A DNA stretch of 64,000 nt from Heterobilharzia americana (lineage: Eukaryota; Platyhelminthes; Trematoda; Strigeidida; Schistosomatidae), in assembly GCA_944470555.2 (NCBI GenBank), contig OX104127.1:91970708-92034707 (forward strand). The letters are read 5' to 3'. The notes under the pieces are model-generated. The model did not search any database, was not told the DNA's origin, and saw only the letters and a list, made by a program, of their open reading frames with translations. Shown here piece by piece: positions 11,365 through 21,123 of this stretch. The first letter of the stretch is position 1; every line of letters starts with the position of its first letter. The position numbers were made by a program, and so were the translations under genes.

Positions 11365-11585
11365 AGGGAAATGTAAATGCTTTAAATCTTGCATTAAATA
11401 TTACTCAACGTTGAAAAGCATTTCAACAATAATAAACTTATTTCTTAAAAGTGAAGAGATTTAAAAATTCTTTTGACGGGGTTAAATCTGTTATACGTGT
11501 TGTAAGAGTCTATCAGTTTATCAGGGATGTTTCAAACTTTGTACATTATTTGCTCTGACGGCTATCAACAGTTTAATTTTACTAG

Positions 11586-11743
11586 CTACCAATTCCTCTC
11601 TTGAGAATCCAACAACTTCATTGAGATGTACACCGGTGATTGAGTCAGATAAATCAGAAGAAATTGTCCTGCTTCAAGAAATATGCCTTGGAAACATTTT
11701 CAGATATCAGTATGATGCAATTAACCCCTCTAACCTCAGTGTG
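11586..11743 (+). CDS. Candidate exon 3 of the unrecognised host gene
   Basis: Acceptor AGTTTAATTTTACTAG ends at 11585; the donor GTG/GTAAGT at 11744 is close to the eukaryotic consensus. Between them 158 nt are open (two bases, then 52 codons). The peptide includes NSSLENPTTSLRCTPVIESD, then SEEIVLLQEICLGNIFRYQY and ends in NPSNLSV. It starts in phase 1, completing the A left over from 2341-2398 to give ACT (Thr), and ends in phase 0. It is absent from all repeat families in the window. No domain is recognised. This is the best-supported of the exon candidates because of the strong donor. Confidence 0.45.
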
Positions 11744-12364
11744 GTAAGTTCATGGGATAACTTCGTAACAGCTCAAAATGTTTGCTTGCTAGAGTTCTAA
11801 TAAAAAGTTGTATTGCCATTTCACTACTCAGTTTACTTAAATAACCCGTCATTCACATTAAACTGATATGTGGTGTATAAATGGAATTGTGAATTTAGTC
11901 AATGAAAGTTATTTGTCTCTATTTTCCTATTGATCAATATTCAAGCAGCGTTATTCCTTACTCAACGATATTTGCTTGGTCGTTGGCCACTTTTTCATGA
12001 GAAATGGAATTTGAATGTAATAAATTAAATTAAACAACTTTTTTCATGGTGATGACATGGATGATTGATTTATTAATTAGAATGAGATAGTTTCTTCTTG
12101 CTATTTGATTGGTTACTTTCAGTGTTCACATTTACGTTTGTTCGCCTCTACATGAAAGAACCCAAAGAACATTTTGTTTTCTTCGTAATTCTTCTCGTTT
12201 ATTCCCTAGAATTGACAGTTTTTAAGCCGTGAAGAATGTAGTTTGTAGAAAAAAAGACGACCTTAAATCTTTCACTCGATGTTGAAAACATTTCCGTGAG
12301 AAAAAATAACTAGTAACGTCCTTAGTGATCCTTCCATATTTAGTCTAAAGTATTTCCTTAATCA
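11744..12364. other. Putative intron sequence
   Basis: A+T-rich. A strong acceptor-like tract (GATTGGTTACTTTCAG) ends at 12122, with about 10 codons to a TGA in phase 0, so an alternative short terminal exon is possible but not supported by anything else. Confidence 0.3.
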
Positions 12365-13281
12365 GCTTCGCTTGATCAACTAGTTCACTTGGTACTAGCC
12401 GGTCCTAAGCCCGGATAAAGAGGGAACGTTGGGCATACGGCTACCAACTCTACCCTGGAAAACCAATCTAACCGCTGAAGAAACTCCAAAGCACAAAGAA
12501 AATATAAAACATAAAATCAAACTTATTCCTCTCTGGAACCGGAGAGACGAATTGACGCCGGCTGGTAAAAGCCTTCGGGAAGCCAACTGGTCGATGTATT
12601 TTCTCTTCGATTGATGATTGTTACCAAACGACAACTACAAGCACAGTACACTGAGTTTCTGAGTGGTTACCATGATGTCTCAAGAAATTGAAGGCTCTTA
12701 TGCAGTGGAAACCTATCTCCTTTGGCAGAATCATGACAGCAAGATTCAACTCGAAAGGAAGGAAAGTCACAATCATACAATACCCATGCTACGCTACGCA
12801 CCTAAAAATAATGCACATGAAGAGAAGAAGGAGATATTCTACAAACAACTGCAGTCAGCACCGGAAAAGACTCCAGTTTAAGAAGTCAAAATTCTAATGG
12901 GTAATATCAATCAAAAACCGGAGCAGACAACACAGGAAGAGACCTATGTGTTTGCTATAACTGGTGTGCAATCATGCTCCTGTCCCCGTCACCTCAAACA
13001 AAATATCAAGCCGCATCATCTTGGAGAGACTAACAAGTGCTTTCGATTCAAAATCACAACTGGAACAAGCTGGATTCAGGAAGCACGAACAATTTTCGAA
13101 TGAAATTGCAACACTACGCTACGCATCACCATACAACAGAGCATAGAATGGCACTCAACTCAACTCTACCTCAACTTCATCAATTTCGAAAAGACCTTCA
13201 ACAGCGTCAAACAAGACGTAATTTACCAGGCAACTGCTCCAATACAAACCTTTATCAACCCCTTCCAACAGCACCTATATA
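12365..13281 (+). mobile_element. 5' half of an older RTE copy, split by a nested RTE
   Basis: It begins with the RTE 5' untranslated region (ACTAGCCGGTCCTAAGC, then the segment ending in CTTCGGGAAGCCAACTGG). It runs into a mutated endonuclease (matches to the SNSIGRKVTI-type and QSTLDKT-type blocks) and then jumps, with most of the endonuclease and the linker missing, into RT at about 12940. Stops and frameshifts abound. The element is interrupted at 13281 by the minus-strand RTE and resumes at 16490. The copy at 21124-23745 shows the same RT sequence uninterrupted. Confidence 0.88.
13267..13281. repeat. Left target-site duplication of nested RTE (15 bp)
   Basis: AACAGCACCTATATA here is repeated exactly at 16475-16489. 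In the uninterrupted paralogue near 22677 the sequence occurs once. Confidence 0.9.
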
Positions 13282-13293
13282 TTATTATTATTA

Positions 13294-15406
13294 TTAGTCC
13301 CTTGGGTTCCTAGTGGAACATAGGGCTTCAGTAGCACGCCTCCAGTGACCTCTGTTCTCTGAGATCTTTTGAACCTGGTTCCACGACAGCCCAGAAGCTC
13401 TCATTTCCTCCTCGCACGACCTCCTCCATGTCACCCTCGGACGTCCAACTCGTCGCTTCCCATGGGGATTCCACTCGAGGGCCTGACGCGTGATGTCCTC
13501 AGTCGGCCTTCTCAGTGTATGCCAATCCATCTCCACTTCTTCCTGCATATTTGTTGCGTGATAGGTTCTTGGTTGGTTCGTTCCCAGAGTTCCTTGTTGC
13601 TTATTTTTCTGGCCATCTGATCTTCAGCAGCGAGCGTAAGCAGTTGTTGATGAATGTCTGTAGTTTATTGGAAATGCCTTTCGTGACGCGCCAAGTCTCT
13701 GAGCCATACAAGAGCACTGACTTGACGTTGGTGTTGAAAATCCGTATCTTGTTCCGCATGCTGAGTGCAGAAGATCTCCACACTGGTTTCAGGCTAATGA
13801 ACGCCTGTCTTGCTTTTCCGATTCTGACTTTGACGTCCTCGTCCGTCCGCCTGTAGTTGAAACAGTGCTTCCTAGATAAGTGAAGGAGGTTACTTCCTTC
13901 AAGTTTCTCCCGTTGACGGTGATTGGAGTTTGTTGTTGTTGTTGATGGTGGTGGTGCGGTATCTTCATCACTTCTGTCTTCTCTATATTCACCTGAAGTC
14001 CCGTCTTAGCTGCCTCCTCTGTCAACTTGTTAGTTTTTGCCTGCAGATCTTCAAGTTTATGTGACATTAGGCATAAGTCATCGGCGAAATCCAAGTCTTC
14101 TAGGTTCTTTTCCGTCGTCCAGTGTATCCCCCTCTTCTCGCTGCCTACTGTTTGCTGCATGATCCAGTCCACCACAATAGGAATATCATGGGGGATAGTA
14201 GGCAACCTTGTTTCACTCCTGTCTTCACTTCAAAGGCATCACTGAGCTTCCCATTGTGGATTACTTGGCATGTGGCATCTTCATATAGTTGTTGAATGAG
14301 GCGGATAAAGGTTTGCGGTACTCCGTAGTATTGAAGCAGTTTCCAAATTACTTCTCGGTCGACGCTGTCAAAGGCCTTCTCAAAGTCGATGAAGTTGAGG
14401 TATAGAGCTGATTGCCATTCTACGCTCTGTTCTATGATGATACGAAGCGTTGCAATTTGGTCAGCACATGATTTGTACTTCCTGAAGCCTGCCTGTTCCG
14501 GTCGCAGTTTTGAATCCAGTGCGTCTTTAAGCCTCTCCAGGATGATGCGGCTTAATATTTTACTTGGGGTGGACAGGAGAGTGATTCCGCGCCAGTTCTT
14601 GCAAGCACTGAGGTCTCCCTTCTTCGGCAGTTTGACAAGGTAACCCTTCTTCCAATCGCAGGTACCTTCTCTTCCCTCCACACCTTCTGCAATAGTGGTG
14701 TGAGCATGTCCGCTGTTGTCTCTGCATCTGTTCTCAGTGCTTCTGGCGGTATTCCATCTGGTCCTGCTGCTTTCCCGCATTTCAGTAGCTTTATGGCGTT
14801 CAGGACTTCCATTTTCGTTGGGGGATTTATGTTCACTTGTAATTCAGCGGCTGCAGGTGGTATTTCTGGACGAAGTGCAGGTGGTGGTCGATTCAAGAGC
14901 TTCTTGAAGTGGTCGGCCCATCGTTTCCTCTGTTTCTCTTCTTTTGTAATTAAATTTCCTTCTTCATCTTTTATTGGTTTCATCTGTGTTGGTCTCTTCC
15001 CTGATAGCAACCTGGTTATTTGATACAATGTCGTCAGGTCTCTCTTACCTGCAGCCTGTTCTGCTTCACTTGCCAGTGTGTCGTAGAAGTGTCTTTTGTC
15101 TTTGCGTGCACTCTTCTTCACTTCTTTATCCAGTGTTTTATACATTGTGCTCAGTTCCTCTTGTCGTTGAGCATCCTTGCACTGGTTTATCTTCTGCTTC
15201 ACCATCCTCCTCTCCTCTATCAGCTTCCAGGTATCCGTCGAGATCCATTCCTTGTCTTCTTTCTTCTTCCTTCCTAATACTGTTGTGCAGGTTTCTTTCC
15301 ACATAGCTTTCAAAGACTTCCAGTGTTCTTCCACACAGGTTTCTTCAGGATGTCCCTCGACTCCCATTTTGTCTTGATGGCTTGAAGATCTCCTTTGTAG
15401 TTTCAT
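13294..15406 (-). pseudogene. RTE reverse transcriptase and C-terminal domain
   Basis: In broken frames on the minus strand there are, in order: a charged linker (KEWISTDTWKLIEERR, then SARKDKRHFYDTLASEA); an RT entry block (KAAGPDGIPPEALRT); NWRGITLLSTPSKILSRIIL; AGFRKYKSCADQI; DFEKAFDSVDREVIW with the first catalytic Asp; GVKQGCLLSPMIF; DFADDLCLM, the FADD form of the YxDD catalytic pair; then FTYLGSTVSTT, SVLLYGSETW and HTLRRP. The family reverse-transcribes its own RNA at a nick made by its endonuclease. All key residues are visible, but the frame changes at least four times, so no intact protein results. Confidence 0.9.
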
Positions 15407-15540
15407 CCTTCAGTTTCCGAGTGTTGTACTTGAATTGAGGTCTATCACCAGCTTCCTTGAAGGCTTTTAACTTGATTTCGAAGGTTCCTTGCACTAGATA
15501 GTGGTCTGAACCTACATCTGCTCCTCTTCTTGACCTTGTG

Positions 15541-16290
15541 TTAAGTAGACTGCGTCTCCATTTTCTTGAGATTGAGATAAAGTCGATTTGTTTTTAGTGT
15601 GTCCATCTGGTGAAACCATGTCGCTTTGTGGATATCCTTGTGCCTGAACACACTGCCTCCAATCACCAAATCGTTGAATGCACAGAATTCTGCAAACAAT
15701 TCTCCATTCTCATTCATTTCACCTAGCGCCTCTCGACCCATGGTTAGTTCTCTTCCCGTGTTGTCCCCTCCCAGTTTGGCATTCATGTCGCCCATTAGAA
15801 TTTTGATATCGCCAACTGACGTCTTGTCCAGTGTTGACTGAAGTTGTCTGTAGAATTCCTCCTTTTTCTCTTGCTCTGCATTATTTGTAGGTGCATAACA
15901 TTGTATGATTGTGACCTTTCTTCCTTTTGAGTTGAATCTTGCTGTCATGATCCTGGAGGAGATTGGTTCCCACTGCATGAGAGCCTTCGATGCTCTTGAG
16001 GACATCATGATAGCCACTCCCTCAGTGTGCTCGTGGTTGGCGTCTGGGTGACCGGAGTAGATTATTGATTCTCCAGTTGACAGTTTGGAGAGTCCACTCC
16101 CATTCCATCTGCTTTCGCAAATCCCAAGCACTTCGATGTTATACCTTCTCATCTCCTTTGCAATCTGGGCTGCCTTACTGGGTTCAAACATCGTGCGGAC
16201 ATTCCATGTCCCCACGTTTACTTTCGCTTTCATCGAGAGAAGACACATCGGCCAATTGGCTTCCCGAAGGCTTTCACCAACTGGCGTCAT
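15541..16290 (-). CDS. RTE apurinic-type endonuclease domain
   Basis: An open frame of 249 residues on the minus strand. The family motifs appear in order: GTWNVRTM near residue 27; GICESRWNG, with the metal-binding Glu, near residue 55; IQCYAPTNNAEQE; ILMGDMNAKLG, with the catalytic Asp and Asn; and FNDLVIGGSVF. After HKATW a small frameshift takes the rest (the NQIDFISISRKW block and the terminal SDH region) out of frame. The domain nicks the target DNA to prime reverse transcription. The start follows the 5' leader at the ATG of MTPVGESLREANW; an alternative start is the ATG of MKAKVNVGTWN 19 codons later. Confidence 0.85.
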   Translation of the reverse strand: MTPVGESLREANWPMCLLSMKAKVNVGTWNVRTMFEPSKAAQIAKEMRRYNIEVLGICESRWNGSGLSKLSTGESIIYSGHPDANHEHTEGVAIMMSSRASKALMQWEPISSRIMTARFNSKGRKVTIIQCYAPTNNAEQEKKEEFYRQLQSTLDKTSVGDIKILMGDMNAKLGGDNTGRELTMGREALGEMNENGELFAEFCAFNDLVIGGSVFRHKDIHKATWFHQMDTLKTNRLYLNLKKMETQST

Positions 16291-16474
16291 TTCGCCTCTC
16301 CGATTCCAGCGGGGAATAAGTTTGTTTTCATTTTTTATATTTTGTTTGTGCTTTGAAGTTTCTTTAGCGGTTAGATTTGTTTTACGGGGTAGGTTGCTAG
16401 CCCTATGCCCAACCTTCCCTCTTTCCGGCTTAGGACCGGCTAGTAACTAGTAAACTAGTTAACCAGGCGAGGTT

Positions 16475-16489
16475 AACAGCACCTATATA
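16475..16489. repeat. Right target-site duplication of nested RTE (15 bp)
   Basis: Exact repeat of 13267-13281, directly followed by the continuing host element. Confidence 0.9.
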
Positions 16490-17550
16490 CTGTATGTTAA
16501 TACATGCCAAGTGATTCACAACACAACGGAAAGCTCAATGATGCCTCTGAGGTGGAAGTGAAGACAGGAGTAAGACAAGACTGCCACCTACTATCACCGA
16601 TGATTCTCCTGACTGTGGTAGACTGGATCATGCAACAAACTGTGAGGAGTGGGAAGATGAGCATACGCTGGCTGGACCAATGAACACACCCTAGAAGATT
16701 TGGATTTCGCCGATGATTTTTGTCTAATATCACGCAAACTCAAGGATTCACTGGCGAAAACCCACAAGTTAGCTGAAGAGGCAGCGAAGATGGGACTTCA
16801 ATTGAACATAGAGAAGACAGAGATAATGAAGATACCCAACCAACGCCACCACCCTCAACAACAACGACAAGCATCAGTCATCATGTGAACAGGAGAAACC
16901 TAAAGTGAGTATTCTCTCTCACGTACCCAGGCAAGGCAGCATCGTTTCAACTACAGGTGGCACAGGCACAGATGAGAACGTCAAAGCCAGCATCGGAAAG
17001 ACAGCAAAACTGGCTTACCAGCATTAATGTGAAATCAGTGTGGAGAACAACTGCACTCAGCACAAAGCGTGAACAACATCCGGATTTTCAACACCAACTT
17101 CAGTCAAGTCAGTGCCTCTATATGGTTCACAAACATGGCGTGTCACGAAAAGCATTTCCTACAAACTACAGACATGCCCCACCAACAGCTGCCACCTACA
17201 CTCGCTCCATACTGAAGATCAGATGGCCCGAATAACGAACAAGGCACAGTGGGAATGAACCAACCAAGAACCAATCGCTCAACAAATATGCAGAAGAAAG
17301 TGGAGATGGATTGGGCATGCACTGAGAAGACTATTTGGGGGCATTGTGTACCAGTCCAGGCCATCGAGTGTAACCCAGATTGGAAACGACGAGTTTGGTG
17401 TCGGAAGCGAGGGTGACATGGGGGAGATGGTGTGAGGAAGAGATGAAAGCTTGTGGGCAGTCGTGGAGCTAGGTTCAAAAAAACTGCAGAGAACAGAGTG
17501 AAATGGAGGTGTGCTACTGAATGCCTATGTTCCACTAGGAACCCGAGGGT
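16490..17550 (+). mobile_element. 3' half of the older RTE copy
   Basis: Continues the element of 12365-13281: RT from the ACTGTATGTTAATACATG junction through DFADDFCLISRKLK (catalytic pair at about 16720) to the C-terminal segment and the end CTAGGAACCCGAGGG. It carries the same stops and frameshifts as 22690-23745, to which it is nearly identical, so both descend from one already defective source or from a duplication. The tail has lost a clear (TAA)n run. Confidence 0.88.
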
Positions 17551-17592
17551 TTAATAGTGATGATAGTTAGAGTAGTATATCTTTTATCACAG

Positions 17593-17764
17593 CACTTTCT
17601 AATCCACGATATTCGCCAATTTTTTTCGCATTGTCATTCATTTCCTCTGAATGAATATCGAAAAGTTCCATTGTCGAACCATTGTTTACGAAGTTTATCT
17701 GCACAGTTATTGATTAGGCAATTCATTTTCAACCCGTGTTCTTTAAAGTGTTCTCAGATGAGCA
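17593..17764 (+). CDS. Candidate exon 4 of the unrecognised host gene
   Basis: The acceptor TATATCTTTTATCACAG ends at 17592. The frame is open from CAC TTT CTA and starts in phase 0, which fits the end of 11586-11743. It encodes HFLIHDIRQFFSHCHSFP and SLSAQLLIRQFIFNPCSL. A GTAAAC donor at 17765 would end it in phase 1, as 19020-19110 requires. Otherwise the frame runs to a TGA at 17782-17784 and could be a terminal exon; an AATAAA near 18220 would then be a distant poly(A) signal. The exon begins only about 40 bp after the RTE insertion. Confidence 0.35.
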
Positions 17765-17794
17765 GTAAACTCAAGATAGTTTGAGATGACCAAT

Positions 17795-18150
17795 ATTAGA
17801 TAGATGTTAGTTGGATTGAGGCAATCTGTAGATAGTCCTGGACCTAGATTTGGTGCTTTTTGGCACTCATTGGGACGGTGTATCTAAAAACTCACGATAG
17901 AAGTGATGTACAGCCCTAAGTTGAAACTGACATCACCTAGTGTTGTTTAGAGAGACGTTACCAGTGAGCTATTCGAGCCGTGACTGACCTCTTGAAGGAC
18001 TGGATTAGATTCATTAATTGATCACTAGAGGGTAACTGACTTCATGTTGTCTAGTCCTAAGTGCTGAACGAATACTATCGATCATTTAGCAATGTGGCTA
18101 CCAGACCATGCAGCTGAGCATCGCGGTGTACCTTGATAGATTACCTCTTT
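17795..18150 (+). repeat. tRNA-like dispersed repeat, family R1
   Basis: Shares CTTCATGTTGTCTAGTCCTAAG and a GAGCATCGCGGTG block with 50985-51570, and an A-box-like GTGAGCTATTCGAGCC segment. Diverged and rearranged, with partial units in both orientations. Confidence 0.5.
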
Positions 18151-19019
18151 CGGATGAACTTTTCGTATTGAAAAGACTTTGTTTTGATTTCATATTTAAG
18201 ATACCTAACACAATCTTTCAATAAATGAGTAGTTCATCTTTCAACAGTGCTTGAAGAAGAATTGCTCAATGAAGTATTTGAAAGCTAGTGTGAAATGTAT
18301 GGAGCATTTTCAGACCTTCTGAGAGTCAAACAAACTCTAGGTAAACATACATGACTTCACGGTTATAATAAGTAATAATGGCTTAAATTTGTTCATTAAC
18401 TATCTCACTGAGAGGGAATGCTCAACTTACAGTCTTATACCTTTCTTGTTCTGAAAAGGGATCAGATAAACTAGTATAGTAACGGATAATTGTGCTATAT
18501 AGTGAAATGACAAAAGTAGGAGACTGTGGACTAATGAATGATTGATACATCTGCCACTAGACCTGGACGACCTGAGTTCGATCTATGGCGGAGTTGCAAG
18601 TGACAAATGAGGGCGAAATGGTTATTCAGTGCTCTCAGTTGTTCGATGGTTCTCCAATAATGTAAGTTTGTCATGAATACCACCTTGATAGTTAAATATA
18701 TTTAACAGCCAGCAAAATAATGAATAATCTGGACAAACTACATCCTTACGTTTCTTATGAATGCATGAAAAACACTGGTTCTTTTCTTTGAAACCTAAAA
18801 TTTTAAAATAATCAATAAATTGGTGAATAATAAGACGGATGAAGAGAAAAGAATTGGAATGACTATTTTTACCTTTTTCTATAACTCAGATGAATTTTTT
18901 TATTTGGTAGCTAACGTATTTCATTTCATTTCTACAAACTAAGTTGTGAAGTTGTCATTTAAATATGCTAATATTCAAACCGTTACTTCATTTTCCGCTT
19001 ACTTTGTAATCCAATGTAG
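18151..19019. other. A+T-rich sequence, possible tRNA-like scrap
   Basis: Around 18545-18620 a B-box-like CTGAGTTCGATCT occurs, possibly part of another tRNA-derived repeat. Nothing else is supported. Confidence 0.25.
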
Positions 19020-19110
19020 TAGATTCCCACGGTGGCATGCTTAATCTGGCTATCAAGAATTTTCCACCGGATATATCTCATAAAACTTTTCCATTCAATT
19101 TGTTTCAATG
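19020..19110 (+). CDS. Candidate exon 5 of the unrecognised host gene
   Basis: Acceptor TTTGTAATCCAATGTAG ends at 19019; the donor is AATG/GTATAA at 19111. It starts in phase 1, completing ATA with the A of 17593-17764. The 29 complete codons include HGGMLNLAIKNFPPDISHKT, and it ends in phase 2. A second frame is also largely open, which weakens the call. Further exons would be expected downstream but I could not place them with confidence. Confidence 0.25.
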
Positions 19111-21121
19111 GTATAAATATATCTACTAAACATAGTATCTACTCTTTCACATTCCTGAAATGTTTTAAAACTGAAGTTTTTCAAGGTAATAACAAAACAA
19201 AGGGAAAACGTTACGCTAGAGGGAAGTAGACTTATAAATACACAAAAATACATCATAGTACTAATGGATAGGATATTTACGTTGCATTGCAGACTTTTGT
19301 ACTGGCTGAATGAACAACCACCATCAGAATTACGTTTGATTTTCTGTTCATTCCTTAGTTCAGATGAGATCCTAAAGTAATACCCACTGTCTGTTTCATA
19401 TTATTCCCTTTATTAGGGTTATTAGTAACACCATCTAGATGCAATAACCCTTTTCGTCTAAAATTATTGTACAGAGAATAAATCCATTGAAATGATAGAT
19501 GACGAGAACTCCATAGTTTATCACACATGATGTTTGGAAAAGAGATTATTATTCCTTTTGTTCAAACTAGTAGTAAACTAAGTCACATTAACTGCAGTTA
19601 CATTCTGAGATGAACATGTTAAATCTGATTCAAATATATCCCTACCTCATCAACAGCTTGAAGTCAAGTGTTCCAAAAGTCATGCATTTTTAACTACTTA
19701 CGAATCTACAAAAAATGCGATTGAGATAGTCGTTATCCTTACCCTCCAACACTAATGTCAAAAAAAAGTTTCTTTTAAGTGTTTAGCTACTCGTAAGTAG
19801 TAAAACTAGACATGCTTATTTTTCAGAATTAACAAAATGGAAAGTTGGGATTGTAAACTTGTAGCTGAAAATCATACTGTATTTAAAACAAAACTATGGA
19901 AATTGTCACTTTCACTGTGGTCTACTCATCAATAACTGATCGGATAGTAATAATGTATTTAACCTTTACCAGTCACTGGTATGCATTCACGAAATCAATA
20001 ATCTGACAATCGAAACTTTATAAGTCTGCGTGCTATGCACAATATTATCCTCAGAAGTTTTATGAGAAACCCTATTTATTTTATGGTACAGTTTAAATTC
20101 TAGTCAGTATGAGTCCTATTTATGCTCCTTCTTACAATAATTTCTTTTTGTTCTTACTTCTAAGGACTTCATTTACCGAAATATCACCACTACATGATGA
20201 ATGCATCATTGGTAAAAGTGGTAACTTATCTTCTAAAACGACCTGTAGCATGAGCAGATATCCCCAATATGCAATAAGAATACAAATCATCAATATTCAG
20301 TAATCTACTTTATCTCACAGCAGATAATGTCCCAAAACAAGACTTAAATAATACTGAATTTTAGCAAGATAAAAGGTCATCCTTAACCTAAAGCCAACGA
20401 AGCATAACTGAAAATACAATACAAATCTTGTTAATTGTAATCACAGAAATCGAACATCAAGCTAGATAGTTTTCATGTCTCAGCCAAACGACTCCGAATA
20501 CTTTATCTGCTTGAGTACATGCAAAATGAAATATGAAGTAGTACTCCTTTGCAGACAGTCTCGTCCTTAAACTTTGGTATTCTTGAAGTTTACAGTCGGA
20601 ACCCTTGATCTACGTTATAAATGAAACAAGATATCTCACGCTGACTAATTCACTGTCTTATTCAACCGTCATCTACAAACTAGTAATGTGTAAGGCAACT
20701 TTTAATCACGTGCGCCTCCAATATATTGTGTCTCATTATCTATTATCCCTTGATTTTTATGCACTTCTGCTTATTCTCAGCTTTCTTCTGGGAATACCAA
20801 TAAAACTGTACGACTGGTTCTGTTTATATAATACCATTCGGTTGTGTAACACATCATCACTCTATCAGCGGTTGATCACTCACAAGTGGCAGTTGTAACA
20901 CTTCGTACAAGCTATAAGTCTAGCGATAAGACAGGACGGTGATGTCATTTTACAAACAGTCTTCAGTTAGAGAGTAAGTGACACTTTTTAGAAATATCCT
21001 GTTGAAGTTTGACAAGTGACCGATATTTAGGCCATTTTCAGGCTTGCATAGGGAAACAGTGCAACGTTTGGCATTACAGTGTGTTCCAAATAAACCAATT
21101 AGACCCAAGTGAACTAAAACT
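19111..21121. other. A+T-rich non-coding stretch
   Basis: No repeat recognised. The plus-strand open frame at 20605-20898 follows an acceptor-like TTGAAGTTTACAG and contains a hydrophobic run (YALLLILSFLLGIPI), but I cannot tie it to other exons. Confidence 0.3.
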
Positions 21122-21123
21122 GA

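Larger units (their letters stand above)
13282..16474 (-). mobile_element. Full-length RTE-clade non-LTR retrotransposon
   Basis: This is a 3.2-kb element on the minus strand. The 5' untranslated region (16474-16291) starts near CGCCTGGTTAACTAG. Endonuclease, RT and C-terminal domains follow, and it ends in a (TAA)n-type tail at 13282-13297 with almost no 3' untranslated region, as is typical of RTE. Exact 15-bp target-site duplications flank it. The single RTE open frame is broken by about five frameshifts (near 15550, 14660, 14170, 13800 and 13600), so this copy is not coding-competent as written. Some breaks could be assembly indels. It sits inside an older plus-strand RTE of the same broad family. 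Confidence 0.93.

Noticed and set aside
12123..12155. Short terminal exon after 11586-11743
   Set aside because: The acceptor is good and phase fits, but about 10 codons to a stop with no nearby poly(A) signal is weak; 17593 gives a longer continuation.
20605..20898. Membrane-protein exon
   Set aside because: An acceptor-like tract and a hydrophobic run are present, but it does not continue the phase chain and no other evidence supports it.
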